From the NCBI GenBank assembly GCA_013359255.1, contig JABWCF010000002.1, forward strand, positions 1 through 64,000: a DNA stretch of 64,000 nt, in the 5' to 3' direction. The position numbers and the translations under genes were made by a program. Below, one piece after another: positions 44,566-53,761 of this stretch (positions within the stretch are counted from its first letter, which is position 1; the number at the start of each line of letters is the position of its first letter). The notes below the pieces were generated by a model that did not search any database, was not told the origin of the DNA, and was given only the letters and a program-made list of their open reading frames with translations. Origin of the DNA: Flavobacteriales bacterium. GTDB lineage: Bacteria; Bacteroidota; Bacteroidia; Flavobacteriales_E; Vicingaceae.

Positions 44566-45279
44566 CTATCTTAAACGAAAAATAGCATATTTAATAATCA
44601 CCCACATAATTAAAAAGGCATCTGCGTTTCGTATTTTTTTACCCTCGCCTTCGTTTCGGGGGTAATAGTGTACAGGAACCTCAGCAATATTATTTTTTTT
44701 TACTCTTAAGGCTTTTATTAGTAATTCCGCTTCAAATCCAAAGCGATTCTCTTTTAAGTTTATTTTTTCTAGCAAACTTTTTTTTATCAACTTATACCCG
44801 CAAGCCATATCAGTAATTCTTACATTTATAAAAAAAGAGGTTAAAAAACTAAAAAATTTATTCGCTAAATAGCGTTTATAAGAATAGAGCGGCCTTACTA
44901 TTCCTGGCATGAAACGAGAGCCATTTACAAATTCTACTCCTGTTTCGTGCATCGCATTTATTAGCACAGGTATATCGGCCGGATTTAGTTCTAAATCGGC
45001 ATCTTGAATCAACATTATGTCTCCTTCGGCTTTGGAAAAACCTAATCGAACAGCAGCCCCTTTTCCTCTATTTTTGGTTTGTTTTAATATTTTTATAGCA
45101 GGGTGCTGATTCGCCATTTTTTCAACTTCAAGCAGAGAGTGGTCGGTAGAACCATCGTCTATTACCAGTATTTCAAAGGCATTTATAAAAGAAGGTATTT
45201 GTACATTGTTTAATTCACTAATCACTTTTTTTATAGTAAATTCTTCATTGTATAATGGTATGATTACGCTTAATTTCAT
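44566..45279 (-). CDS. Family 2 glycosyltransferase (polyprenyl-phosphate sugar synthase-like)
   Basis: 237 residues from ATG 45279 (MKLSVIIPLYNEE); an upstream extension to 45315 is out of keeping with the family. GT-A motifs: VIIPLYNEEFTIKKVI, VIDDGSTDHSLLEVE and QDADLELNPADIP (catalytic DxD). Resembles dolichol-phosphate mannose synthase/GtrB, which loads a sugar on a polyprenyl phosphate. A TACATTTG box lies 18 bases upstream. It heads the YfhO operon. Confidence 0.9.
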   Translation of the reverse strand: MKLSVIIPLYNEEFTIKKVISELNNVQIPSFINAFEILVIDDGSTDHSLLEVEKMANQHPAIKILKQTKNRGKGAAVRLGFSKAEGDIMLIQDADLELNPADIPVLINAMHETGVEFVNGSRFMPGIVRPLYSYKRYLANKFFSFLTSFFINVRITDMACGYKLIKKSLLEKINLKENRFGFEAELLIKALRVKKNNIAEVPVHYYPRNEGEGKKIRNADAFLIMWVIIKYAIFRLR

Positions 45280-45297
45280 TAAAACACTGATATTTGT

Positions 45298-45305
45298 CAA
45301 ATGTA
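45298..45305 (-). promoter_or_regulatory. -7 promoter box before the glycosyltransferase gene
   Basis: On the minus strand TACATTTG, an exact TAnnTTTG, lies 18 bases before ATG 45279, in the 93-base divergent gap with porZ. No TTG at the usual 20-base distance. Confidence 0.4.
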
Positions 45306-45372
45306 AGAATTGCATTAATTTTATATGCTTCTCAATATTTTTTTATATTCATCGTTTTTGCTTTGATTGTTT

Positions 45373-47709
45373 ATGTATAAATCTCTTTTTAATAAATTCT
45401 TTTTTATACTCTTTCTTGTGTTCTATTGCAACACTTCTTCAGCCCAGGTTCCCATAGGGCAGTGGAGGGAGCATTACCCATATTTTAAAACTCTTTTTAC
45501 CCAATCGTCCGAACAAAAAACTTACTGTGCCACCCCAAAAGTTCTCCTAATTTATAACAAGTCTGACCACGATTTAAGGAGAATATCCACTATTAATGGG
45601 CTTTCGGATGTGGAAATCTCTGCCATGATTTACGATACTGATAATGAGCAGCTGATTATTGGTTATAAAAGTGGAAATATAGATTTTATAGATCGCTTTG
45701 ACAAAATATACAATTTGCCCTCGCTTAAAAATAGCAATATAATAGGCAGCAAAGAAATAAAGCAAATTACATTTCAAAGTGGGTTAGCCTATGTTTCTTC
45801 CGGAATAGGAGTTATTGTACTAAACACACAAAAAAGAGAAATTAAAGATACTTACTTGTACGGTCCTATGGGTATTCAAATGGCTACTGTTTCGGTGGCT
45901 TTGCATAATGGATATATTTATGCTGCTACAGAATTACAAGGCGTTTACAGAGCTCCTCTTACTGCACCTAATTTAGCCGACTTTAATAACTGGAGTAAAA
46001 TACCCGATTTGCCCAATGTAAATTACTCTCACCTATTTACTCATGTCGGAAATTTGTATGCCAATATTAAAGACCCCGATTATTGGAAATCTGACTCCAT
46101 CTTTGTTTTTAACGGTAGTAACTGGCAGATAAGCTCTTTTTTAGCAGGAGAAAAAAATTATTCATTCCGAAATTCAGAAAATAAACTAATCGTTTCTCAT
46201 CGCGATATTGTGCGTGTATATAATGAAAATTTACAGGAAATAGATTTTTTCTACACCTTTTCGGGTATTCAACCTCAACCAAATGATGCTGTTTTAGACA
46301 ATAGCCAATACCTTTGGGTAGCCGACCGAAACAAAGGTTTTATAAAAATAGACCCTAACAAGAACGCTGAAGTATTGACTCCAAATGGCCCTTTAGGTGA
46401 AAATAATTTTTCTCTCTCTTCAAAAAAAGGAAAGGTATGGATGCTACCCGGAGCTTGGACTATTTCTTTAGGGGGTATGTTTCGCATTGAAGGAATACAC
46501 CTTTTCGAAAACAACGAATGGAAAACTTTTTCTCGAGAAGGTAGTGCTGCACTCGATTCGGTGTACGATTTGGTTCGTACTGCCATAGACCCATCAAACT
46601 CAAATAAAGCCTATTTTTCATCGTGGGGGCGTGGGTTGATTGAATGGGAAAACGATAAAGAAATAATGGTTTACAACAACATCAACAGCACTCTAAAACC
46701 CCGCCCCGAATATTATTGGATTGGGGTAGGAGATATTAAATTCGATAAAAAAAATAACCTTTGGATTACCAATGCCCACGTAAACGAATGTCTTCAATTA
46801 AAAACATCAAACAATCAATGGAAATCGTTTAACCTTTTTCCTTATTGCAACTCGTCCAAAGGTTTTGTGCATTTAATTATTGACGATAATAATCAGAAAT
46901 GGCTTTTTAACCAAAGAGGAAACGAAATTTTAGTAGTTGATGATAAAGCCTCCTACGATGATGTTTCAGACGACAATATAAAACTGCTCACAAAATCGGA
47001 AGGAAATTTGCCTGCTGGCGAAGAAATTTACTGTGCCGAAATTGATAAAGACGGAAAAATTTGGGTTGGAACCGACCAAGGAGTTTATGTTTTCTTTTCG
47101 CCCGGTAGTATTTTTAGCGAAAACAACGACAAAGGGCAGCAAATATACATTACCCAAGACGGGATAGTTCAGTTGCTATTAGAAACCGAAGCGGTTACAG
47201 CCATTGCTGTTGACGGAGGAAACAGAAAATGGTTCGGAACAGCTAAATCGGGGGTTTTCCTAATGTCGGAAAATGGTACGGAACTTATAGAACACTTTAC
47301 CCGCGAAAACAGCCCACTGCCATCTAACGCCATTTTAAGTATTGCCATAAACGATGCTACCGGTGAAGTATTTTTTTCTACCGACAAGGGTCTTGTAGCG
47401 TATATGGGAACCGCTACCGAAGCCAAACAAGATTGCAACGATTTAATTGCTTTCCCAAATCCCGTAAAAGAAGATTATACCGGGCTGATTGCCATACGTG
47501 GACTGATCGGAAATTCTGAAGTAAAAATTACCGATACAGCCGGAAATTTAGTTTATAAAACCACTTCTTTCGGTGGGCAAGTTGTGTGGGATGGAAAATG
47601 GCCCAACGGAGAAAAGGTAGCCACAGGAATTTACATTGCCCACTGTGCTGCACCCGATGGAAGCAAATCCTGTCCGGTAAAAATTTTAATTGCTGCTCAG
47701 AATCAATAA
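45373..47709 (+). CDS. porZ: PorZ, T9SS attachment component (beta-propeller)
   Basis: 778 residues from ATG 45373. Signal peptide (ending SSAQV) followed by the typical mature start GQWREHYPYFKT, then two seven-bladed propellers made of two-component-regulator-type repeats (ISTINGLSDVEISAMIYDTDNEQLIIGYKSGNIDFID; WVGTDQGVYVF; KWFGTAKSGVFLMSENG) and a C-terminal sorting-like domain (CNDLIAFPNPVKEDYTGLI ... GIYIAHCAAPDG). PorZ is part of the T9SS attachment complex that joins anionic lipopolysaccharide to exported proteins. recO starts at the next base. Confidence 0.85.
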   Translation: MYKSLFNKFFFILFLVFYCNTSSAQVPIGQWREHYPYFKTLFTQSSEQKTYCATPKVLLIYNKSDHDLRRISTINGLSDVEISAMIYDTDNEQLIIGYKSGNIDFIDRFDKIYNLPSLKNSNIIGSKEIKQITFQSGLAYVSSGIGVIVLNTQKREIKDTYLYGPMGIQMATVSVALHNGYIYAATELQGVYRAPLTAPNLADFNNWSKIPDLPNVNYSHLFTHVGNLYANIKDPDYWKSDSIFVFNGSNWQISSFLAGEKNYSFRNSENKLIVSHRDIVRVYNENLQEIDFFYTFSGIQPQPNDAVLDNSQYLWVADRNKGFIKIDPNKNAEVLTPNGPLGENNFSLSSKKGKVWMLPGAWTISLGGMFRIEGIHLFENNEWKTFSREGSAALDSVYDLVRTAIDPSNSNKAYFSSWGRGLIEWENDKEIMVYNNINSTLKPRPEYYWIGVGDIKFDKKNNLWITNAHVNECLQLKTSNNQWKSFNLFPYCNSSKGFVHLIIDDNNQKWLFNQRGNEILVVDDKASYDDVSDDNIKLLTKSEGNLPAGEEIYCAEIDKDGKIWVGTDQGVYVFFSPGSIFSENNDKGQQIYITQDGIVQLLLETEAVTAIAVDGGNRKWFGTAKSGVFLMSENGTELIEHFTRENSPLPSNAILSIAINDATGEVFFSTDKGLVAYMGTATEAKQDCNDLIAFPNPVKEDYTGLIAIRGLIGNSEVKITDTAGNLVYKTTSFGGQVVWDGKWPNGEKVATGIYIAHCAAPDGSKSCPVKILIAAQNQ

Positions 47710-48372
47710 ATGCTTACCTCCACTAAAGCCATATTCTTACAAACTATTCCGCTAAACGAAAAAAGAAGCCTTGTTAAACTATTTACCGAAACCAATGGGG
47801 CTCTTTCATTTGCAGTAAACGGTATGAGCCGAACCAAAAAAGGAAAAAAATCGGCATTTTTTCAACCCCTTTCTTTGCTCGAAATTGTTTTTGAAAACAA
47901 AGAAAAAAATAACATCCAATTTCTAAAAGAAGTTCGGTTTGATTATGCTTATGTAAATGCAGGTAACAACATTTATAAAATCTCTGTTCTGTTTTTTTTA
48001 AACGAAGTGCTTATCACTACGCTCCGTGAACAAGAAGCAAACCCTGCATTATTTTCCTTTTTGCACAGTGCTCTGCAATATTTAGATATTAGCGATGAAA
48101 ACATCAGCAACTTTCCTCTTCTTTTTCTGCTTAAACTAAGTGCTTATATGGGTTTTGCTCCCGGCTATTCTTCTATTCACAACGAACCGATTTTCCTACC
48201 CGAAAAATTACTCACTCTTTACCGCTGCAATTTTGCCGAAATGAACCGTATTTCCTTTACGAACCAAGAAAGAAGAGAAGCCTTAAAAAATCTAATCAAC
48301 TACTTTAAATTTTACTTACCCGGTTTCAAAGAAATAAAATCAACGGCCATACTCGAAGAAGTATTGGTTTAA
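47710..48372 (+). CDS. recO: DNA repair protein RecO
   Basis: 220 residues. RecO loads RecA with RecF and RecR. Marks: an N-terminal OB-fold (STKAIFLQTIPLNEKRSLVKLFTETNGALSFAVNGMSRTKKGKKSAFFQPLSLLEIVF), the central helical domain with FLNEVLITTLREQEANPALFSFL and KLSAYMGFAPGY. Shorter than the 240-odd residues usual, and missing the zinc cysteines, as in other Bacteroidota RecO. Its ATG follows the porZ stop with no gap. The last bases before the next gene carry a TACCTTTG box. Confidence 0.9.
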   Translation: MLTSTKAIFLQTIPLNEKRSLVKLFTETNGALSFAVNGMSRTKKGKKSAFFQPLSLLEIVFENKEKNNIQFLKEVRFDYAYVNAGNNIYKISVLFFLNEVLITTLREQEANPALFSFLHSALQYLDISDENISNFPLLFLLKLSAYMGFAPGYSSIHNEPIFLPEKLLTLYRCNFAEMNRISFTNQERREALKNLINYFKFYLPGFKEIKSTAILEEVLV

Positions 48373-48388
48373 TGCTACCTTTGCTATC

Positions 48389-48943
48389 GTGAAACAGTTT
48401 ATACTAATCCCTATATCTGTACTGCTATTATTTTCAATCTTTCATACTTTGGTGGGTGGTTTTATTGCTTTCGAACTATCTAAAAAACAAGTTAAACAAT
48501 CCATTAAATTAAAACTCAAAGCCGGTGTACCCAAAAACGAGCTAATTACTTTTAATATTACCAGTAAACAATATAAAAGCCTGCAGTGGGTAAAAAAAGA
48601 CAAAGAATTTAAACTGGGAAACGATATGTTTGATGTAGTAACCAGAACTGAAGAAAAGGGGCAAATAACCATAGTTTGCATAAACGACAAGCAGGAAACA
48701 GAGCTTTTTAAACAATTAGACCAGTTAGTAAATCTGAACATGGGAAATGCTAAAAATATACCTAAAAGTAAAAAGGGAAATAGTTTATCGCTTTTTGCAT
48801 CTTCTTTGTTTTGTGAATCATTTGCCCAATTGAACTTTAGCAGATTTTTTAATCCATTCAATTATTTTATTGCCAATGAATGGAATAATTACACCTCTTA
48901 TCTTACTCCACCTTATTCTCCTCCCGATTCGTCTATTTCGTAA
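48389..48943 (+). CDS. Membrane-anchored small protein upstream of a TonB receptor gene
   Basis: 184 residues starting at GTG, 16 bases after recO. One N-terminal span (FILIPISVLLLFSIFHTLVGGFIAFEL), a polar domain of about 100 residues (LQWVKKDKEFKLGNDMFDVVTRTEEKGQITIVCINDKQETEL) and a Pro/Ser/Asn-rich tail (YSPPDSSIS). I recall similar short proteins beside TonB-dependent receptor genes but no function. A TACCTTTG box at 48376-48383 is only 5 bases before the GTG, so the message may be leaderless. Clearly ahead of the TonB receptor gene, with 63 bases between. Confidence 0.6.
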   Translation: MKQFILIPISVLLLFSIFHTLVGGFIAFELSKKQVKQSIKLKLKAGVPKNELITFNITSKQYKSLQWVKKDKEFKLGNDMFDVVTRTEEKGQITIVCINDKQETELFKQLDQLVNLNMGNAKNIPKSKKGNSLSLFASSLFCESFAQLNFSRFFNPFNYFIANEWNNYTSYLTPPYSPPDSSIS

Positions 48944-48953
48944 AAATCATATT

Positions 48954-48966
48954 CACACTGAGTGTG
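48954..48966. promoter_or_regulatory. Palindrome before the TonB receptor gene
   Basis: CACACTGAGTGTG, a 13-base palindrome, followed by more TG repeats, lies 40 bases upstream of the receptor ATG at 49007, within a 63-base gap. It is a candidate repressor site (iron or heme control is common for such genes) or a weak hairpin. Confidence 0.35.
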
Positions 48967-49006
48967 TGTGATAAAGCAATTTTATTTAAAAACATAAAAA
49001 TCACAT

Positions 49007-51412
49007 ATGAAAAAAATAATTTTTATGTGGTGTATGGTTATGTGGTACATAAATGTATCGGCACAAACAATTACCGTAAAAGATAAGGTAACCCTTTTAC
49101 CATTAGAAAAGGCTGTTATTTATGATAAAACGCAACAAATAGCCACTACCACTAATGCAAAAGGCAAAGCAGATATCGGTGCTTTTAAAAACATAGATAC
49201 TGTTTACATTCGATTTATGGGGTATAAAACCAAGATTCTTAGTTATTTTCAACTAAAAGAAAAAGGAGAGATTTTACTTACCGAAGATTTGGTTTCCTTA
49301 GATGCATTAGTAGTTTCTGCTTCCAGAAACGAGCAAACAAAAAAAGAAGTGCCTATTAAAATTACCGCTATTCAGCCTAAAGAGGTGATGTTGCATAATC
49401 CGCAAACAGCAGCCGATATGTTAGCACTTTCAGGTGATGTATACATTCAAAAAAGCCAAACAGGAGGAGGAAGCCCTATGATTAGAGGTTTTGCAACGAA
49501 TAGAGTATTGCTTACTATTGATGGAGTTAGAATGAATACTGCTATTTTTAGAGGAGGTAATGTTCAAAATGTAATCTCTTTAGATCCTTTTACCATTGCA
49601 AAAACTGAAATCCTTTTTGGACCCGGGTCGGTAATGTACGGAAGCGATGCTATTGGAGGTGTTATGAATTTTTTTACACTTTCTCCTACGCTTTCCGATA
49701 CGAATAAAGCCCTGTTAAATGGTAGTTTTAGCACCCGTTATGCCTCGGCAAACTTCGAAAAAACCAATCATCTTCATTTAAATCTTGGTTTTAACAAATG
49801 GGCATTTACAACCAGTGCTACATTTTCCGATTACGATAATTTACGTATGGGGCAATACGGTCCTAACGAATACTTAAGACCTCGCTACGTTAAAACCATT
49901 AATGGGGTAGATAGTGTTTTTTCTAATTCTAATCCGCTCCTTCAAATCCCTACAGGTTACAGTCAATACAATCTGATGCAGAAAATTCGTTTTAAACCAA
50001 CCCATCATTGGGATGTGGTTTATGGGTTTCACTACTCTGCCACTTCCGAATATTCGCGTTACGACAGGCTTATTCGCCCCAAAGGAAATACCTTACGTTC
50101 TGCCGAATGGAATTACGGACCCCAAATTTGGATGATGAATAACCTGCAGGTAACCCACTATGCCGATTCCTTTTTTTACGACCATTTGCGGCTCACATTG
50201 GCTCATCAGTTTTTTGAAGAAAGCCGTATAGACCGCGATTTAAACAAAAGCACCCGCAGAATACGAAAAGAACAAGTGAATGCTCTTTCTGCTAATATAG
50301 ATTTCGATAAAAGCATTGGCAAAATTCACAGAATTTTCTACGGAGCAGAATTGGTGCTGAACCAAGTAGGTTCTTTTGGAGAAGATGTAAATATTAAAAA
50401 GAATGAAAGCGTTCCCGGACCCACACGTTACCCTAATGGCTCGGAATGGAACTCGTATGCAGCCTACCTCAATTATCGGCTCAATTTCTCCGATAAATTT
50501 TATATGCAAAGCGGAGTAAGGTACAACACGGTAAACCTAAACGCAACATTCGATACCACCTTTTACCCTTTTCCGTTTACAACAGCCAACATGAGCAACA
50601 ATGCCCTTACAGGCAATTTGGGTTTTGTTTACAATCCCTTTAAAACATGGTTGTTTAGCATTAATGCTTCCAGCGGATTTCGTTCTCCCAACATTGATGA
50701 TGTTGGAAAAGTGTTCGATTCTTCACCCGGTTCGGTTATTGTTCCTAATCTAGACTTAAGCCCTGAATATGCCTACAATTTGGAATTGGGTATTGCCAAA
50801 ACCATTGCAGATTTTGTAAAATTAGATGCTACCGGATTCTACACCCTACTTCAAGATGCCTTAGTTCGCAGAGATTTTACACTCAACGGAAAAGATAGTA
50901 CTCTATACGAAGGGCAATTAAGCAAAGTAGAAGCCATTCAAAACGCTGCTTTCGCTTATGTTTATGGCATTCAGGCAGGCTTAGAAGTTTCTTTACCCGA
51001 AGGTATTGGCATTTCTTCTCGATTTAATTACCAGTTAGGCATGGAAGAATTAGATAATGGCAATATGGAACCGCTACGCCATGCGGCTCCTTGGTTTTTA
51101 ACCACACACATTACTTACACCAACAACAAGGTAAAAGCCGATTTGTACGGAATTTATAACACCTATGTAAGTAATAGTTGGCTTGCACCGGAAGAAAAAG
51201 CAAAGGATTACATGTACGCCATAGATGTAAATGGAAAACCCTATTCGCCCGAATGGTTTACATTAAATTTTAAACTAATTTATCAACTTACAAACTATTT
51301 TTCTGTTTCGGGTGGGGTAGAAAACATTACCGATTTAAGATATAGACCTTACTCATCGGGAATTATAGCACCCGGGCGAAATTTAATTATTGCCTTAAAA
51401 GCTACTTTTTAG
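49007..51412 (+). CDS. TonB-dependent receptor (heme/siderophore type)
   Basis: 801 residues. Signal peptide (ending NVSAQT), an N-terminal carboxypeptidase-like domain (KDKVTLLPLEKAVIYDKTQQIATTTNAKGKAD), the plug (ALVVSASRNEQTKKEVPIKITAI ... SGDVYIQKSQTGGGSPMIRGFATNRVLLTIDGVRMNTAIFRGG) and a 22-strand barrel ending ENITDLRYRPYSSGIIAPGRNLIIALKATF with a C-terminal aromatic Phe. The plug and start of barrel are most like heme/hemoglobin or cobalamin receptors; the ligand is not certain. It imports a scarce nutrient across the outer membrane with TonB energy. Followed by a long hairpin terminator. Confidence 0.9.
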   Translation: MKKIIFMWCMVMWYINVSAQTITVKDKVTLLPLEKAVIYDKTQQIATTTNAKGKADIGAFKNIDTVYIRFMGYKTKILSYFQLKEKGEILLTEDLVSLDALVVSASRNEQTKKEVPIKITAIQPKEVMLHNPQTAADMLALSGDVYIQKSQTGGGSPMIRGFATNRVLLTIDGVRMNTAIFRGGNVQNVISLDPFTIAKTEILFGPGSVMYGSDAIGGVMNFFTLSPTLSDTNKALLNGSFSTRYASANFEKTNHLHLNLGFNKWAFTTSATFSDYDNLRMGQYGPNEYLRPRYVKTINGVDSVFSNSNPLLQIPTGYSQYNLMQKIRFKPTHHWDVVYGFHYSATSEYSRYDRLIRPKGNTLRSAEWNYGPQIWMMNNLQVTHYADSFFYDHLRLTLAHQFFEESRIDRDLNKSTRRIRKEQVNALSANIDFDKSIGKIHRIFYGAELVLNQVGSFGEDVNIKKNESVPGPTRYPNGSEWNSYAAYLNYRLNFSDKFYMQSGVRYNTVNLNATFDTTFYPFPFTTANMSNNALTGNLGFVYNPFKTWLFSINASSGFRSPNIDDVGKVFDSSPGSVIVPNLDLSPEYAYNLELGIAKTIADFVKLDATGFYTLLQDALVRRDFTLNGKDSTLYEGQLSKVEAIQNAAFAYVYGIQAGLEVSLPEGIGISSRFNYQLGMEELDNGNMEPLRHAAPWFLTTHITYTNNKVKADLYGIYNTYVSNSWLAPEEKAKDYMYAIDVNGKPYSPEWFTLNFKLIYQLTNYFSVSGGVENITDLRYRPYSSGIIAPGRNLIIALKATF

Positions 51413-51430
51413 TTACTGTTCTTAATAAAT

Positions 51431-51478
51431 AATTTAAAGCAAAATGCGGCTTGCTCGAGCCGTATTTTGCTTTAAATT
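51431..51478 (+). terminator. Long hairpin after the TonB receptor gene
   Basis: Bases 51431-51451 pair with 51458-51478 over 21 bp with one G-U wobble and a loop TGCTCG. The arms contain AAAGCAAAATGCGGCT and AGCCGTATTTTGCTTT. It lies 18 bases past the receptor stop. There is no extra U-tract, but the T-rich descending arm is typical of terminators in such genomes. Confidence 0.7.
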
Positions 51479-51486
51479 TACCTTTG
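51479..51486 (+). promoter_or_regulatory. -7 promoter box before the DUF4256 gene
   Basis: TACCTTTG begins right after the long hairpin and 36 bases before the ATG at 51515. The -33 region would fall inside the hairpin and is not well matched. Confidence 0.4.
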
Positions 51487-51514
51487 TATTCTCTTTTATT
51501 AAACTAAAATAGTA

Positions 51515-52075
51515 ATGGCCACATCAAATAAAAAAGAATTATTACAGAACGAATTATTAAACACTTTAAAAATTCGATTCGAAAAAAATATGAATCGACA
51601 TGAAGGAGTGAGGTGGAATGAGGTAGAAACTAAGTTAAAATCAAACCAAAAAAAATTAGAAGCACTTTATAAAATGGAAGAAACTGGAGGCGAACCCGAT
51701 GTAATAGATTATGATAAAAATACAAACGAATTTATTTTTTGCGATTGCTCCGAAGAAAGCCCTAAAGACCGCAGAAGTCTGTGTTACGACAAGGAAGCTC
51801 TTGCATCGAGGAAAGAACATAAACCCAAAAGCAGTGCCATGAGCATGGCCTCAGAAATGGGAATAGAACTGCTTACAGAAGAACAATATCGCAAACTACA
51901 ACAACTCGGAAAATTTGACACTAAAACATCTAGTTGGTTAAAAACTCCCGCAGAAATACGAAAACTAGGTGGAGCCCTATTTGGAGATTATCGCTACGGC
52001 AACGTATTTATTTACCATAATGGAGCTGAATCCTACTACTCTTTCAGAGGCTTTAGAGGCTTATTAATAGTATAA
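51515..52075 (+). CDS. DUF4256 family protein
   Basis: 186 residues, cytosolic, matching the DUF4256 pattern: ELLNTLKIRFEKNMNRHEGVRW, LYKMEETGGEPDVIDYDKNTNEFIFCDCSEESPKDRRSLCYDKEAL and the late WLKTPAEIRKLGGALFGDYRYGNVFIYHNGAESYYSFRGFRG. The family is annotated as unknown function; the spaced Cys and acidic residues in FCDCSEESPKDRRSLCYDKEAL might bind metal, a guess. It stands alone between the receptor hairpin and the surface-protein genes. Confidence 0.85.
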   Translation: MATSNKKELLQNELLNTLKIRFEKNMNRHEGVRWNEVETKLKSNQKKLEALYKMEETGGEPDVIDYDKNTNEFIFCDCSEESPKDRRSLCYDKEALASRKEHKPKSSAMSMASEMGIELLTEEQYRKLQQLGKFDTKTSSWLKTPAEIRKLGGALFGDYRYGNVFIYHNGAESYYSFRGFRGLLIV

Positions 52076-52229
52076 TCTAAGCATTATTGGTTTTGATTCT
52101 ATAACCAATTCATAAAAAAAATAGAAAACAATTTAATGCTCTTGAGTAAAAGCTGCTGAAAGATAGAATATATACCGGCAAAGAGTAAATAAAAACATCT
52201 TATATTTACTATGAGAAGAACGCATAATC

Positions 52230-53750
52230 ATGCTTTCAAAAAAAGTATTTTTAAATTCCATACTCCTTGGCACTAGCAGCTTGCTGTTTAACTTAGGGTT
52301 TATTTTTGCACAAAACACACAAATTAACCGTACAAATAATTGGTATTTTGGTGGTGGGGCAGGTATTAACTTTAATGGGGGCTCAGCTACTGCCGTTACA
52401 GACGGACAAATGTATGTATATGCAGGCTGTGCAACGATGAGTGATACACTGGGAAATTTACTAATGTACACAGACGGGCAAACGGTGTGGAATAAAAACC
52501 ACCAGATTATGCCTAACGGAACAGGTTTACTGGGTGATGGAACACCAGTTCAAAGTAGTATTATAATTCCAAAACCTTTAGATGATAATCATTATTACAT
52601 TTTTACATGTGCTGGATACGATGGCAACCCAAATGGTATTAGGTACTCTATTGTTGACATGACATTAAATAATGGATTGGGTGATATTTCTATAAAAAAT
52701 GAATTGCTGTTTCAACCAAGCAGCGAACAGCTTGGTGCTACCATGCATGCAAATTGCACCGATGTTTGGATTACGAGCCATGAACTAAATAGCAATAAAT
52801 ATAGAGCATACTTATTAACATCCAATGGAATTGATACTAATAATGTAGTAATAAATGAAATTGGAAACTTTGGAATATTTGGGCAACACCTAAAATTTTC
52901 ACCTAATGGCAAAAAAATGGCAGCAGTAAATTACTGGGATAATATCAATTTACCCAACAATCTCGACACACTCGAACTTTTTGACTTTAATTCTACTTCA
53001 GGAATTCTGACTAATTTAACGAAATTACCAGATACTTCCATTGTCACTTTTGAATTCTCTCATGACAGTAAATTTTTATATGTTTCTAATTTCAACACAG
53101 AACGAGCTAATTTATATATTATACCAGGCTTCGAAGAAATTTTTCAATATGATTTGTCTTCAAATAACGGAACTTTAATAAAACTCTCGAAAACATTAGT
53201 CTATGAACCTTTGAGTACGCCTATAAACAATTACAATACCTGCTTCTGTGATTTTCAACTAAGCCCAGATAACAAAATTTATGTTTCGTCAATGTATGAC
53301 AGTCTTTCGGTTATTAACTATCCAAATTTGGCAGGAGTAGCATGTAATATAGAGGAATTAATCTTTTCATTAAATGGCAAAACATCGTTTACTAAATTAC
53401 CTAATTTCGTATCTTCTTATTTTGATCAGGACAGTACGGGTTGTTTTTATTCTGCAGGTGCAAAAGAAATTAATGAGGAGCAAGTAAGTATCCATGTTTA
53501 CCCTAACCCTTTTAGTTTTTCTACAACTATAGCACTAAATTTCCTTCACGATAACAACGATGAATTTGAAATTGCTCTATACGATATCTTCGGCAGAAAC
53601 ATAATTACCCATGCTATGATTGGTAGTACTGAACAATTCAGTAAAGAAAGCGTTTTTACGCTGCATAAAAAAAACCTAAATACCGGGATATATTTTCTGA
53701 ATATCCGCATCAATCATAAAACTTACACTCAAAAAGTAATTATTAACTAA
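52230..53750 (+). CDS. T9SS cargo protein with WD40-like propeller
   Basis: 506 residues. Signal peptide (residues of about 10-27, cut near FAQN), start NNWYFGGGAGINFNGGSATAVTDGQM typical of Bacteroidota surface propellers, repeats such as DTLGNLLMYTDGQTVWNKNHQIMPNG and HLKFSPNGKKMAAVNYW, then a C-terminal type A T9SS sorting domain (VYPNPFSFSTTIALNF ... GIYFLNIRINHKTYTQKVIIN). It is cell-surface or secreted; no specific activity is known. The next gene (adhesin) follows after 11 bases, so the two are probably expressed together. Confidence 0.75.
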   Translation: MLSKKVFLNSILLGTSSLLFNLGFIFAQNTQINRTNNWYFGGGAGINFNGGSATAVTDGQMYVYAGCATMSDTLGNLLMYTDGQTVWNKNHQIMPNGTGLLGDGTPVQSSIIIPKPLDDNHYYIFTCAGYDGNPNGIRYSIVDMTLNNGLGDISIKNELLFQPSSEQLGATMHANCTDVWITSHELNSNKYRAYLLTSNGIDTNNVVINEIGNFGIFGQHLKFSPNGKKMAAVNYWDNINLPNNLDTLELFDFNSTSGILTNLTKLPDTSIVTFEFSHDSKFLYVSNFNTERANLYIIPGFEEIFQYDLSSNNGTLIKLSKTLVYEPLSTPINNYNTCFCDFQLSPDNKIYVSSMYDSLSVINYPNLAGVACNIEELIFSLNGKTSFTKLPNFVSSYFDQDSTGCFYSAGAKEINEEQVSIHVYPNPFSFSTTIALNFLHDNNDEFEIALYDIFGRNIITHAMIGSTEQFSKESVFTLHKKNLNTGIYFLNIRINHKTYTQKVIIN

Positions 53751-53761
53751 GCATTTACAAC

